Program-made: the position numbers and the translations under genes
From: Cellulomonas carbonis
Lineage (GTDB): Bacteria > Actinomycetota > Actinomycetes > Actinomycetales > Cellulomonadaceae
DNA length: 64,000 nt
Direction of reading: 5' to 3'
Assembly: GCF_014636275.1 (NCBI RefSeq)
Contig: NZ_BMEB01000005.1
Span: forward strand, 1 to 64,000
The notes under the pieces: model-generated
Told to the model about the DNA's origin: nothing
Database searches by the model: none
Seen by the model: the letters and a program-made list of their open reading frames with translations, nothing else
Shown: positions 8,878-16,305 of the stretch, piece after piece
How positions within the stretch are numbered: the stretch's first letter is position 1
How the letters are laid out: the number at the start of each line of letters is the position of its first letter

Positions 8878-9006
8878 CCGACCTCCTGGCGTCCATGGGC
8901 AGGCTCCGGAGGTCGACGTCGACCCCGGGTTGACCCGCCGACCCAGGCTCACACGGCGACCCCGAGATGCGCCAGGGGGTCACCGCACGAACCGACACCG
9001 ATGGGA

Positions 9007-9012
9007 CACTGT
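9007..9012 (+). promoter_or_regulatory. Possible -10 box for a leaderless Sua5 transcript
   Basis: CACTGT lies 7 nt before the ATG at 9020. The distance matches the pattern seen before several other starts here (TANNNT, 6-8 nt, start codon), although the second base is not ideal. No ribosome site precedes the ATG. Confidence 0.35.
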
Positions 9013-9019
9013 GAGCACC

Positions 9020-10435
9020 ATGAGCGCCTCCGGAAACCGCACAAATCACCCGATCGCGCTACCAACCGACCTCGACACGAGGGGTGGGGCGACCCGCGAG
9101 GAGATCGCGGCGGCCGCGTCGACGCTGCGCGACGGCGGCCTCGTCGCGTTCCCGACGGAGACCGTCTACGGCCTCGGCGCCGATGCCTCGAACCCGGTGG
9201 CCGTCGCGCGCATCTTCGCCGCGAAGGGCCGCCCCGCCGACCACCCGCTCATCGTCCACCTCGCGTCGGCCGACCTCCTCGACGCGTGGGCGGTGCGGGT
9301 GCCCGACGTCGCGCGCCGCGTCGCCGAGCGCTTCTGGCCCGGTCCGCTGACGCTCGTGCTGCACCGCCACCCCGACGTGCCGCTCGCCGTGACCGGCGGG
9401 CAGGACACCGTCGGCGTCCGCGTCCCGAGCCACCCCGTCGCGCACGCGCTCCTGACCGCGTTCGGCGGCGGCGTCGCGGCGCCGTCGGCCAACCGCTTCG
9501 GCCGCGTGAGCCCGACGACGCGCGAGCGCGTGGTCGCCGAGCTCGGTGACCGCGTCGACCTGGTCCTCGAGGGCGGCGCGTGCGAGGTCGGCCTCGAGTC
9601 GACGATCCTCGACCTGACGGGCGAGCGCCCCCGGCTGCTTCGGCCGGGCGGGATCGGCGCGGCCGCTCTTGCCGAGGTCCTCGCCGACGCGCCGACCCGC
9701 ACCGTCGTCGGCGGGCCGCGCACGCCCGGCCGGCTCGCGTCGCACTACGCGCCGACGACCCCGGTACGGGTGGTGGAGGCGGCCGTCCTGCCCGAGGCGG
9801 TCCGCGCCGCGCACGCGGCGGGGATGCGCGTCGCGGTGCTCACGGCGGACGGCGACGTCGCTCGCACCGACGCCGACGCCGTGGTCACGATGCCGTCGTC
9901 GGCGGACGCCTACGCCCGAGAGCTGTACGCCCGGCTCGCGGGCGTCGACGCGCTCGGCTGCGACGTGGCGCTCGTCCGCCGCCCGCCGGCGAGCGCGGGC
10001 TGGGAGGCCGTCCACGACCGGCTCGGCCGGTCCGAGGGCGTGGACCCGCACGCGCCGCGCGGGCTCGTCGTCGTCGCGCGCCCCGGGGATGCTGGGGCCT
10101 GCGCCGACGAGGCGCTGCGGGCCGGTGTCGTGCTGCTCTCCGCCTGGGTGGGCGACGCTCCCCCACGCGTGCTCACCGCGCCCGACGGCGCCCGGCCGCT
10201 GCACCTCGGTGAGCCCGAGCCGTGCGGGCCGGGCGCCCTGATCCGCCTGGACGCCTCCGACGAGAACCTCGGCATCCCGGTGGCCGCCGTCGAGCTCGTC
10301 GACGCGCTCGTGGCGACGGGCGTGGCCGGTCGCCTCGCTCCGCGACCGAGCACGGACGGCGACCCGCTGGCGGCCGCGCTCGCCCACGCGGAGCTCGCGA
10401 CCCTCGCCGGTCGACACCCGGACGTCGTCGCCTGA
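9020..10435 (+). CDS. L-threonylcarbamoyladenylate synthase with C-terminal extension
   Basis: A 471-residue Sua5-type enzyme that makes threonylcarbamoyl-AMP for tRNA t6A. The YrdC domain shows FPTETVYGLGADA, RPADHPLIVHLA, FWPGPLTLVLHR, AAPSANRFGRVSPT and GLESTILDL. The Sua5 domain follows, ending near residue 335 with VRRPPASAGWEAVHDRLGR. The remaining 135 residues are beyond the usual length (about 340) and I do not recognise them. The ATG at 9020 is chosen for the -10 spacing; a GTG at 9011 is in frame. An essential housekeeping gene with an unusual tail. Confidence 0.92.
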   Translation: MSASGNRTNHPIALPTDLDTRGGATREEIAAAASTLRDGGLVAFPTETVYGLGADASNPVAVARIFAAKGRPADHPLIVHLASADLLDAWAVRVPDVARRVAERFWPGPLTLVLHRHPDVPLAVTGGQDTVGVRVPSHPVAHALLTAFGGGVAAPSANRFGRVSPTTRERVVAELGDRVDLVLEGGACEVGLESTILDLTGERPRLLRPGGIGAAALAEVLADAPTRTVVGGPRTPGRLASHYAPTTPVRVVEAAVLPEAVRAAHAAGMRVAVLTADGDVARTDADAVVTMPSSADAYARELYARLAGVDALGCDVALVRRPPASAGWEAVHDRLGRSEGVDPHAPRGLVVVARPGDAGACADEALRAGVVLLSAWVGDAPPRVLTAPDGARPLHLGEPEPCGPGALIRLDASDENLGIPVAAVELVDALVATGVAGRLAPRPSTDGDPLAAALAHAELATLAGRHPDVVA

Positions 10436-10466
10436 ACGACGGCGTCCGGGTCTCCGGGGCCCGTCT

Positions 10467-10946
10467 TCACCCCGCGAGCTCGAGGCGTTCGGCCACGATG
10501 ACCGCCTCGCCCGCGTACTCCTCGAAGACGCTCTCCTCGTAGGGGATCGCGTAGTCCTCCTGGAACTCACCCAGCGAGAGCTCCCGGACCAGGCCGGTCA
10601 CGCGCACCAGGACGTCGTCGCCGTCGCCGGGCAGGACGTCGGTCATGTCGAGGCCCTCGGCCTCGAAGTCCGCGGTCGGGCTCAGGACCAGGACCCCGGG
10701 CCCGTCCGCGGCGTCGCCTCCGAGGAGGAACGCGCCCGGGTCGACGACCCGCACGACCTCCCCGGTCACGGTCACGACGTCGCCCACCTCGATCCCGCCG
10801 TCGCCGTCGGTCTCGGCCTGCGCGACGTCCGCGACCGTGACGCCCTCCTCGGGCCCCGCGCCGTCCGACGAGCAGCCCGCCGTCAGCAGCAGCGCCACCC
10901 CGGCCGCGGCCGCCCCGCGGCGTCGACCTCTCGTCCGTCCGGTCAT
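10467..10946 (-). CDS. Small lipoprotein with one OB-like domain
   Basis: A 159-residue lipoprotein: basic N-terminus, hydrophobic stretch, and lipobox LLTAGC followed by SSDG. The mature part carries one domain of the form VTGEV..V...AFLLGG ... VRVTGLV ... Y.EYAGEAVIVA, which I read as a small OB-like barrel. The same domain occurs twice in the neighbouring lipoprotein. GGAGG precedes the ATG. No function is known to me; the acidic composition suggests a surface-exposed binding role. Confidence 0.75.
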   Translation of the reverse strand: MTGRTRGRRRGAAAAGVALLLTAGCSSDGAGPEEGVTVADVAQAETDGDGGIEVGDVVTVTGEVVRVVDPGAFLLGGDAADGPGVLVLSPTADFEAEGLDMTDVLPGDGDDVLVRVTGLVRELSLGEFQEDYAIPYEESVFEEYAGEAVIVAERLELAG

Positions 10947-10967
10947 CGTCGTCCCTCCTCCGTGCCG

Positions 10968-11035
10968 GTGCCGGGCCGCTCGCCCGGCACCGGCTGTGGT
11001 GGTGCCGGGCCGTTCGCCCGGCGCCGGCCGTGGTG
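10968..11035. repeat. 34-bp tandem duplication carrying hairpins
   Basis: Two consecutive 34-bp units (10968-11001 and 11002-11035) differ at only three positions. Each contains GCCGGGC-N5-GCCCGGC, a 7-bp stem. They lie directly after the stop of the larger lipoprotein gene (minus strand), so they probably act as a doubled terminator or attenuator between the two lipoprotein genes. Confidence 0.75.
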
Positions 11036-11042
11036 GTGCCGG

Positions 11043-11837
11043 TCAGCTGTCCTCGTCGGTCGCCGGGTCCTCCCCTGTGGGCTCCACCGTGTCCGCGACC
11101 AGGACGAGCTCGCCCTCGTACTCCTCGTAGAGCGCGTCGTCGAGGTCGAGCCCGTAGTCGTCGCCGAGCTCCGCAGCGTCCATCTGCCGCACGGTGCCGG
11201 TGATCTCCACCGTGTCGCCCGGCTCGACGGCGGCCTGCTCGGCATCGATGACGACGACGGTCCAGCCGGCACCGACCAGCCGGAACGCGACCGTGCTCAG
11301 GACCTCGTGCACCTCGCCGGAGATCGTGACGTCCTCTCCCGCGAGCCTCGCGACGCGGTCGGCCACGATCACGGCCTCGCCCTCGAGCTCCTCGTACGCG
11401 TCGTCGTCGAGGTCGACGCCGTTGGCCTCCTCGAAGTCCTCGAGGACGAACTCCTCGACCGTGCCCTGCACCTGGACGATCGTGTCGCTGTCGACGAGGT
11501 CCTCCCCCACCTCGACGTCGTCGTCCGCGAAGTCGCCGGACGCACTCACCACGGGCGCGCCCTCCTCGAACAGCCCGCCGCCGGCCCCCAGCCAGAAGGC
11601 GCCGTCGGCGACGACCTCGGTGACCTCACCGCTCACCGTCACGGACTCCCCGATCAGGTCGTCACCTGCGTCGGCCTCACCAGCACCCTCGTTGTCCTCG
11701 TCCGGATCGGCCTCGGCCACGTCCTCGACCGTGGTCCCCTCCTCGGGGCCCGCGCTGTCGTCCGAGCAGCCGGTCAGGGCGACCGCTGCCGCGAGCGCGA
11801 TGGGAGCCGCCAGGGCCTTCGTCCGTCGCGTGGTCAT
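11043..11837 (-). CDS. Lipoprotein with two tandem OB-like domains
   Basis: A 264-residue lipoprotein with lipobox VALTGC followed by SDDS. Two copies of the domain seen in the next gene follow: VTVSGEVTEVVADGAFWL ... YEELEGEAVIVAD and VTISGEVHEVLSTVAFRL ... YEEYEGELVLVAD. The protein is strongly acidic. The ATG at 11837 is preceded by GGAAGGA. The paralogue downstream, transcribed the same way, probably arose by duplication and loss of one domain. Four in-phase 11-bp repeats lie 100 bp upstream of the start. Function unknown. Confidence 0.8.
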   Translation of the reverse strand: MTTRRTKALAAPIALAAAVALTGCSDDSAGPEEGTTVEDVAEADPDEDNEGAGEADAGDDLIGESVTVSGEVTEVVADGAFWLGAGGGLFEEGAPVVSASGDFADDDVEVGEDLVDSDTIVQVQGTVEEFVLEDFEEANGVDLDDDAYEELEGEAVIVADRVARLAGEDVTISGEVHEVLSTVAFRLVGAGWTVVVIDAEQAAVEPGDTVEITGTVRQMDAAELGDDYGLDLDDALYEEYEGELVLVADTVEPTGEDPATDEDS

Positions 11838-12231
11838 CTCGGATCCTTCCGTCTGGGGCGGTGGCCCGCCCGCGTCGTTCGGACCTCTCCACCGTGCGAA
11901 GCGGCTCTGGTGTCTCGCGACCGCTTGGCGCTCTCGTGAGACCACCGTGACCCGATCGTGACCGTGCTGTGACGCTTCCCGCACGAGCGTCCCGAGGCCG
12001 GAGCGGGCCTTGAGTCGCTCATGGACACGGAGGATCGTCGTCCTCGTCGACAGCGGGCCACCTCGCGTGGCCGGACCCCGGCGGACCTCATGGACGACGC
12101 CCGCCGCCTCACGCGCCGCACGCGCGCCACCCCCGAGCGACCCCTCCGCTGCCTCCGCGCAGCCCACCCCACCGGCACCGCGATGCGCGGCCGGCCGCCG
12201 CGCCGCGCGCACCGGGGAAGGACGTCATCCC
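11838..12231. other. Divergent intergenic region of 394 bp
   Basis: No gene is supported here. The region separates the lipoprotein (minus) from the cupin gene (plus). It holds the four 11-bp repeats described separately and SD sequences for both genes; from about 12000 to 12200 I see only GC-rich sequence without a clear signal. Confidence 0.6.
11936..11973 (-). promoter_or_regulatory. Four in-phase 11-bp direct repeats (PhoP-like box)
   Basis: On the plus strand GTGAG/GTGAC occurs at 11936, 11947, 11958 and 11969, exactly 11 bp apart. On the minus strand this reads CTCAC or GTCAC every 11 bp (GTCACAGCAC, GGTCACGATC, GGTCACGGTG), the format of actinobacterial PhoP and other OmpR-family direct-repeat sites. 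The repeats sit about 100 bp upstream of the minus-strand lipoprotein. Regulator identity is inferred. Confidence 0.5.
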
Positions 12232-12720
12232 ATGCGCACCCGAACCGCTCTCGCGGGCGCCGCCGCCGCGGCGCTCCTCACCGGCGTGACCATCGGCGCC
12301 GCCGTCGCCACGCCCTCCTCGACGGGCGACCTGCGTCCCACGAGCGGCACCCAGTACAGCGGCGTGCTCGAGGGCTCGACCACCGGGCCGACCAAGGCGA
12401 AGCAGGACGGCGTCGAGCTCAAGACGCAGGCGCGCCCGACCACGGTGACCACCTTCGACCTGACCTACCCGGCCGGCAGCTGGTCGGGCTGGCACGCGCA
12501 CCCCGGCATCGTCGTGGTCGTCGTGAAGTCCGGGACCGTCGTGCGCGAGACACCGTGCGAGTCGGAGACGTTCACCGCGGGCGACGCCTTCACCGAGGTC
12601 GGCCCCCACAACGTCACCAACCCGGGGACCGAGCCCGCCGTCCTGGCGATCACCCGCATCTACCCGACCGACCGGACGGCCGAACCCCGCATCGACCTGC
12701 CCGAGCCGGAGTGCCGCTGA
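12232..12720 (+). CDS. Secreted cupin-domain protein
   Basis: A 162-residue exported protein with an N-terminal signal (MRTRTALAGAAAAALLTGVT). The mature part is a single beta-barrel cupin: SWSGWHAHPGIVVVVVKSG resembles cupin motif 1 with two His, and GDAFTEVGPHNVTN contains the second motif His. Two Cys residues (one in TPCESE, one near the C-terminus) may form a disulfide outside the cell. The ATG at 12232 has GGGGAAGGA upstream. Substrate unknown. Confidence 0.85.
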   Translation: MRTRTALAGAAAAALLTGVTIGAAVATPSSTGDLRPTSGTQYSGVLEGSTTGPTKAKQDGVELKTQARPTTVTTFDLTYPAGSWSGWHAHPGIVVVVVKSGTVVRETPCESETFTAGDAFTEVGPHNVTNPGTEPAVLAITRIYPTDRTAEPRIDLPEPECR

Positions 12721-12744
12721 GCGGGCGGTCGGCCGATCTCGCCG

Positions 12745-12791
12745 ACCCGGGCGGGTCCGGCCGCGACCTCCGCGGCCGGACCCACCCGGGT
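12745..12791. terminator. Bidirectional terminator hairpin
   Basis: A nested stem: ACCCGGG/CCCGGGT outside and a perfect 13-bp stem (12753-12765 with 12771-12783) around loop ACCTC. It separates the convergent cupin and glucosidase genes. Confidence 0.85.
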
Positions 12792-12805
12792 GAGGACGGC
12801 CGACG

Positions 12806-14467
12806 TCAGCGGCGCAGCCAGACCGTCGTCTCGCCCGGCAGCTCACCGTCACCGAGCGGGCCGCTCGCGAGCAGCACCTCGCCGTCGGGCAGCGGCACGG
12901 GCTCGGGCGCGAAGTTCGTGAACGACTCCCACCCCGTCGAGCGGCGCAGGTGCAGCGTCGTCGCGACGTCGCCGTCGTGCAGCCACTCGAGGCTCTCGTC
13001 GCCCTGGAGCTCGCGCCGCAGCCGCAGCGCGTCGCGGTAGAGCTCGAGCGTCGAGTCGGCGACGCCGTCCTGCGCCTCGACCGAGAGGTCGCCGTACCAG
13101 GCAGGCTGCGGCAGCCACGGCTCACCCGACGGGCCGAACCCGAAGGACGCGCCACCCTTCTCCCACGGGATCGGCACGCGGCACCCGTCACGGCCCTTGT
13201 CGGCGCCCTCGGTGCGGAACCAGATCGGGTCCTGGAGCGACTCGCGCGGCAGGTCCGCGACCTCGGGCAGCCCGAGCTCCTCGCCCTGGTAGACGTACGC
13301 CGAGCCGGGCAGCGCGAGCATGAGCAGGGTCGCCGCACGCGCACGGCGCAGCCCCTGCTCGAGGTCCGGCTCGGGCTCGGTGCCGTCGCTCAGGAGCCAC
13401 CGCACGAGGTCTGTGCCCGGCGGCAGCGCGTAGCGCGACACGTGCCTGACGACGTCGTGGTTCGACAGGACCCACGTCGCCGACGCCCCGGCGGCCGCGG
13501 CGGCCGAGAGCGCGTCGTCGATGACGACGTGCACCTGGGGCGCCGACCACGGCGCGCGCACGAGCTCGAAGTTGAACGCCTGGCCGAGCTCGTCGGGCCG
13601 CGCGTAGAGGACGCGGCGCGAGTTCGCGACCCACGCCTCCGCGACGGCCGAGCGAGGCGGGTCGTACTCGTCGAGCACCTCGCGCCACTCGCGGAAGATC
13701 TCGTGGACCTCCTCGCGGTCGAAGTACGGGTGGCTCCCGTCGAGCGGGATCCCCGTCAGCGCGTCCGGGTGCACGCCGCCCACGTCGCGCAGCGGGTGCG
13801 ACAGGTCCTTCGCGAGACCGTGCGCGACGTCGACCCGGAAGCCGTCGACGCCGCGGTCGGACCAGAAGCGGAGCGTCGTGAGGAAGTCCTCGCGGACCTC
13901 GGGGTTGTCCCAGTTGAAGTCCGGCTGCTCACGCGTGAACAGGTGCAGGTACCACTGGCCGTCGGGCACGCGCGTCCAGGCACGGCCGCCGAAGTGCGAC
14001 ATCCAGTCCGACGGCGGCTCGGAGCCGTCCGGCCCGCGCCCGTCGCGGAAGACGTACCGGTCGCGTGCGGGCGACCCCGGCGGCGACGCGAGCGCCTCCT
14101 GGAACCACACGTGCCGGTCCGACGAGTGGTTCGGGACGATGTCGACGACGACCTTGAGGCCCAGCCGGTGCGCCTCGGCGACCATCGCGTCGACGTCGTC
14201 GAGCGTCCCGAGGCGCGGGTCGACGTCGCGGTAGTCGTCCACGTCGTACCCGCCGTCGGCGAGCGCCGACGGGTAGAACGGGCTCAGCCAGACGGCGTCG
14301 ACGCCCAGGTCCCGCAGGTAGGGCAGCCGCGACGTGACGCCGCGGATGTCGCCCAGGCCGTCGCCGTCGGCGTCGGCGAAGCTGCGCGGGTAGACCTGGT
14401 AGACGACGGCCTGCCGCCACCAGTCCTCGGCGGCGCGTCGGGGCTCGACGGCGGTGTGCTGGGTCAC
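12806..14467 (-). CDS. GH13 alpha-glucosidase (oligo-1,6-/alpha-glucosidase type)
   Basis: A 553-residue cytoplasmic glycoside hydrolase of the alpha-glucosidase branch of GH13. It starts at a GTG with GGAAGGA upstream. Motifs: VYQVYPRSFADADGDGLGD, DIVPNHSS, nucleophile Asp near residue 215 in GFRVDVAHG, acid/base Glu near 276 in AVAEAWVAN, and the third carboxylate in LSNHDVVRH near 336. No signal peptide, so it acts on imported malto- or isomalto-oligosaccharides or sucrose-like sugars. It lies 69 bp downstream of the LacI-type gene on the same strand and probably shares its transcript. Confidence 0.93.
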   Translation of the reverse strand: MTQHTAVEPRRAAEDWWRQAVVYQVYPRSFADADGDGLGDIRGVTSRLPYLRDLGVDAVWLSPFYPSALADGGYDVDDYRDVDPRLGTLDDVDAMVAEAHRLGLKVVVDIVPNHSSDRHVWFQEALASPPGSPARDRYVFRDGRGPDGSEPPSDWMSHFGGRAWTRVPDGQWYLHLFTREQPDFNWDNPEVREDFLTTLRFWSDRGVDGFRVDVAHGLAKDLSHPLRDVGGVHPDALTGIPLDGSHPYFDREEVHEIFREWREVLDEYDPPRSAVAEAWVANSRRVLYARPDELGQAFNFELVRAPWSAPQVHVVIDDALSAAAAAGASATWVLSNHDVVRHVSRYALPPGTDLVRWLLSDGTEPEPDLEQGLRRARAATLLMLALPGSAYVYQGEELGLPEVADLPRESLQDPIWFRTEGADKGRDGCRVPIPWEKGGASFGFGPSGEPWLPQPAWYGDLSVEAQDGVADSTLELYRDALRLRRELQGDESLEWLHDGDVATTLHLRRSTGWESFTNFAPEPVPLPDGEVLLASGPLGDGELPGETTVWLRR

Positions 14468-14536
14468 GGTGGTCCTTCCGGGGTTCGGGGTCGGTGGTTG
14501 TCCGGGGTCGGTGGTGGTACGGGTACGTCGGCGGGC

Positions 14537-15706
14537 TCAGGCGGTCCGGCGGCTCGGGTCGGGCGGTGGCGCCGTCGTCGCGCGGACGACGAGGACCGTC
14601 GGCAGCAGGGTGCTGCCCACCTCGGGCGGCCTCCCCGCGCGTCGCGCGTCGATCGCCTCCAGGAGCGCGCCGACGGCGACGCGGCCCTTCTCACGGACGT
14701 CCTGCCGGACCGTCGTGAGCCCCGGCTCGGTGCGCGTCGCGAGCACGTTGTCGTCGAAGCCGACGACCGACAGGTCCTCCGGCACGCGCAGGCCGAGCGT
14801 CCGGGCCGTGCGCAGCACGCCGTCGGCGACCGCGTCGGAGAAGCACAGGACCGCGGTGGGCGGCTCGTCGAGCGCCATGAGGGCGCGCGCCGGCTCCTCG
14901 GTCGGCACGTAGCTGTCGGGCTGGTGCGCGACGACGGGCGCGACGCCGGCCTCCGCGAGCGCGTCGAGCCAGCCTCGGAGCCGCTCGTGCGGCGCGTGGG
15001 CGGTCGTCGCGGCGAGCAGCTCGGCGGGGGGCGCCTCGACGATCGCGCGGCCGCGCGTCAGTGCCGCGGGCAGGCCGGTCGTCACGAGGGCGACCCTCCG
15101 GTGCCCGAGGCCGAGCAGGTGCCGCGCCGCGGAGTGCGCTCCCCCGTGGTCGTCGACGTTGACGCTGGTCACGCCGTCGGCCGGGGGCTGGTCGACGTGC
15201 ACCAGCGGCAGGCGGCGGCGCGTCAGCAGCTCGACCGCGGGCGAGGTCGGGTCGCACGAGTAGACGATCGCCGCGTCGAGCGCGACCGAGCCGGCCGGCG
15301 CCCCGGCGGCGAGCGGTGCGCGCGTCGTCCCCGACCGCGGGAGCGACCCGCTCGGCTCCGGCGCAGGCCCGGCCTCGCCCGGCGCGTCGCCCGACGCCGG
15401 CAGGAGGGTCAGCGCGAGGCCCGTGGGGGCGAGCTCCTCGGCGATCGCGCCGAGGAAGCGCGTCGAGATCTCGTCGGTGAAGGCGTGCCGCAGCGAGCCG
15501 GTGAGCAGGCCCACAGCACCCACCTCGCCGCGCGCGAGGCCGCGCGCGGCCGGGTCGGGCCCCACGTAGCCGAGCTCCGCGGCCGCGGCGAGCACGCGCT
15601 CGCGCAGTGCCGCCGAGAGCTGGTCGGGCCGCGAGAACGCGTTGGAGACCGTCATGCGGCTCACGCCGACGCGGTCGGCGACCGTCTGGAGGGTGACCTT
15701 GCCCAC
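14537..15706 (-). CDS. LacI-family transcriptional repressor
   Basis: A 389-residue regulator: HTH at the N-terminus (TLQTVADRVGVSRMTVSNAFS), hinge, and a periplasmic-binding-like sensor domain containing VVGFDDNVLATRTEPGLTTV. A Pro/Gly-rich insertion of about 30 residues (near 105-135) is unusual. The GTG start is preceded by GGGGAGG. Its own promoter carries two perfect CCGG-centred palindromes, consistent with autoregulation, and the GH13 gene lies downstream. The inducer is presumably the sugar handled by that enzyme. Confidence 0.93.
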   Translation of the reverse strand: MGKVTLQTVADRVGVSRMTVSNAFSRPDQLSAALRERVLAAAAELGYVGPDPAARGLARGEVGAVGLLTGSLRHAFTDEISTRFLGAIAEELAPTGLALTLLPASGDAPGEAGPAPEPSGSLPRSGTTRAPLAAGAPAGSVALDAAIVYSCDPTSPAVELLTRRRLPLVHVDQPPADGVTSVNVDDHGGAHSAARHLLGLGHRRVALVTTGLPAALTRGRAIVEAPPAELLAATTAHAPHERLRGWLDALAEAGVAPVVAHQPDSYVPTEEPARALMALDEPPTAVLCFSDAVADGVLRTARTLGLRVPEDLSVVGFDDNVLATRTEPGLTTVRQDVREKGRVAVGALLEAIDARRAGRPPEVGSTLLPTVLVVRATTAPPPDPSRRTA

Positions 15707-15762
15707 CGGCCGCCTCCCCTCAGTGCTCGTCGACGTGCTCGGGCCCGCGTCCCGTGCGGTTC

Positions 15763-15813
15763 CTGTACCGGTACAGCAGGGTCCACGGTACTCGCCTGTC
15801 TTGACCGGTCAAG
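15763..15813 (-). promoter_or_regulatory. lacI-type promoter flanked by twin 14-bp palindromic operators
   Basis: CTGTACCGGTACAG (15763-15776) and CTTGACCGGTCAAG (15800-15813) are perfect palindromes with CG centres typical of LacI operators, 37 bp apart. Between them, on the minus strand, are -35 TTGACC (15812-15807) and -10 TACCGT (15790-15785) with a 16-bp spacer. The distal operator thus covers the -35 and the proximal one the start of transcription. Confidence 0.75.
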
Positions 15814-15853
15814 TGGTGCGTGCGAACCTCGCCGGGTGGTCCCCCACGGGGAC

Positions 15854-15897
15854 CCCGGACGAGGGGTGCCGTACCCGGAGAGCGACAAGACGGCACC
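15854..15897 (+). ncRNA. Guanidine-III riboswitch
   Basis: The sequence CCGGACGAGG, then a GGTGCCGT/ACGGCACC stem enclosing ACCCGG...ACAAG, matches the guanidine-III (ykkC-III) class: the conserved CCGGACGAGG, CCGUACCCGG and GACAAGACGG blocks are all present in order. CCGG near 15855 can pair with CCGG near 15874 to form the pseudoknot. It ends directly before the SD (AGGGAGAAG), so control at translation initiation is likely. Confidence 0.9.
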
Positions 15898-15908
15898 AGG
15901 GAGAAGTC

Positions 15909-16223
15909 ATGTCGTGGATCGTCCTGGTCCTGTCCGGAGTGCTCGAGGCCGTGTGGGCCACGGCACTGAGCCGGTCCGAGGGGTTCACCCGCCTCGGGCC
16001 CAGCGTCGTCTTCGGCGTCGCGCTCGCCGCGAGCATGGGCGGCCTCGCGTACGCGATGCGCGAGCTGCCCGTCGGCACCGCCTACGCCGTCTGGGTGGCG
16101 ATCGGTGCCGTCGGGACCGTGCTGTGGGCGGGCATGACGGGTGCTGAACCCCTCTCCGTCGTGAAGGTCCTCCTGCTCGCGGGGATCGTCGGCTGCGTCG
16201 TCGGGCTCAAGCTCGTCCACTGA
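15909..16223 (+). CDS. SMR-family guanidinium exporter (Gdx/SugE type)
   Basis: A 104-residue small multidrug-resistance protein with four transmembrane helices and the essential membrane glutamate E13 in GVLEAVWATALS. The SugE/Gdx-type sequence and the guanidine-III riboswitch immediately upstream indicate guanidinium export rather than broad drug efflux. One gene only, so it would act as an antiparallel homodimer. AGGGAGAAG precedes the ATG. Confidence 0.92.
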   Translation: MSWIVLVLSGVLEAVWATALSRSEGFTRLGPSVVFGVALAASMGGLAYAMRELPVGTAYAVWVAIGAVGTVLWAGMTGAEPLSVVKVLLLAGIVGCVVGLKLVH

Positions 16224-16261
16224 CGCGACCCCGTCGGCGGTGCCAGACTGATCACGGAGCC

Positions 16262-16280
16262 CCGACGGAACCGCCGTCGG
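16262..16280. terminator. Short hairpin after the exporter gene
   Basis: CCGACGG-N5-CCGTCGG, a 7-bp stem 39 nt after the exporter stop and upstream of the next start. Probably a terminator; it is shorter than others in the window. Confidence 0.5.
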
Positions 16281-16305
16281 ACGCTCGACGAGCGGGGGTG
16301 CTGCG

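Noticed and set aside
15838..15853. GTCCCC-CAC-GGGGAC hairpin as a guanidine-II element
   Set aside because: Its loop is CAC and not the ACGR tetraloop, and no second matching hairpin exists. The adjacent guanidine-III structure accounts for the region.
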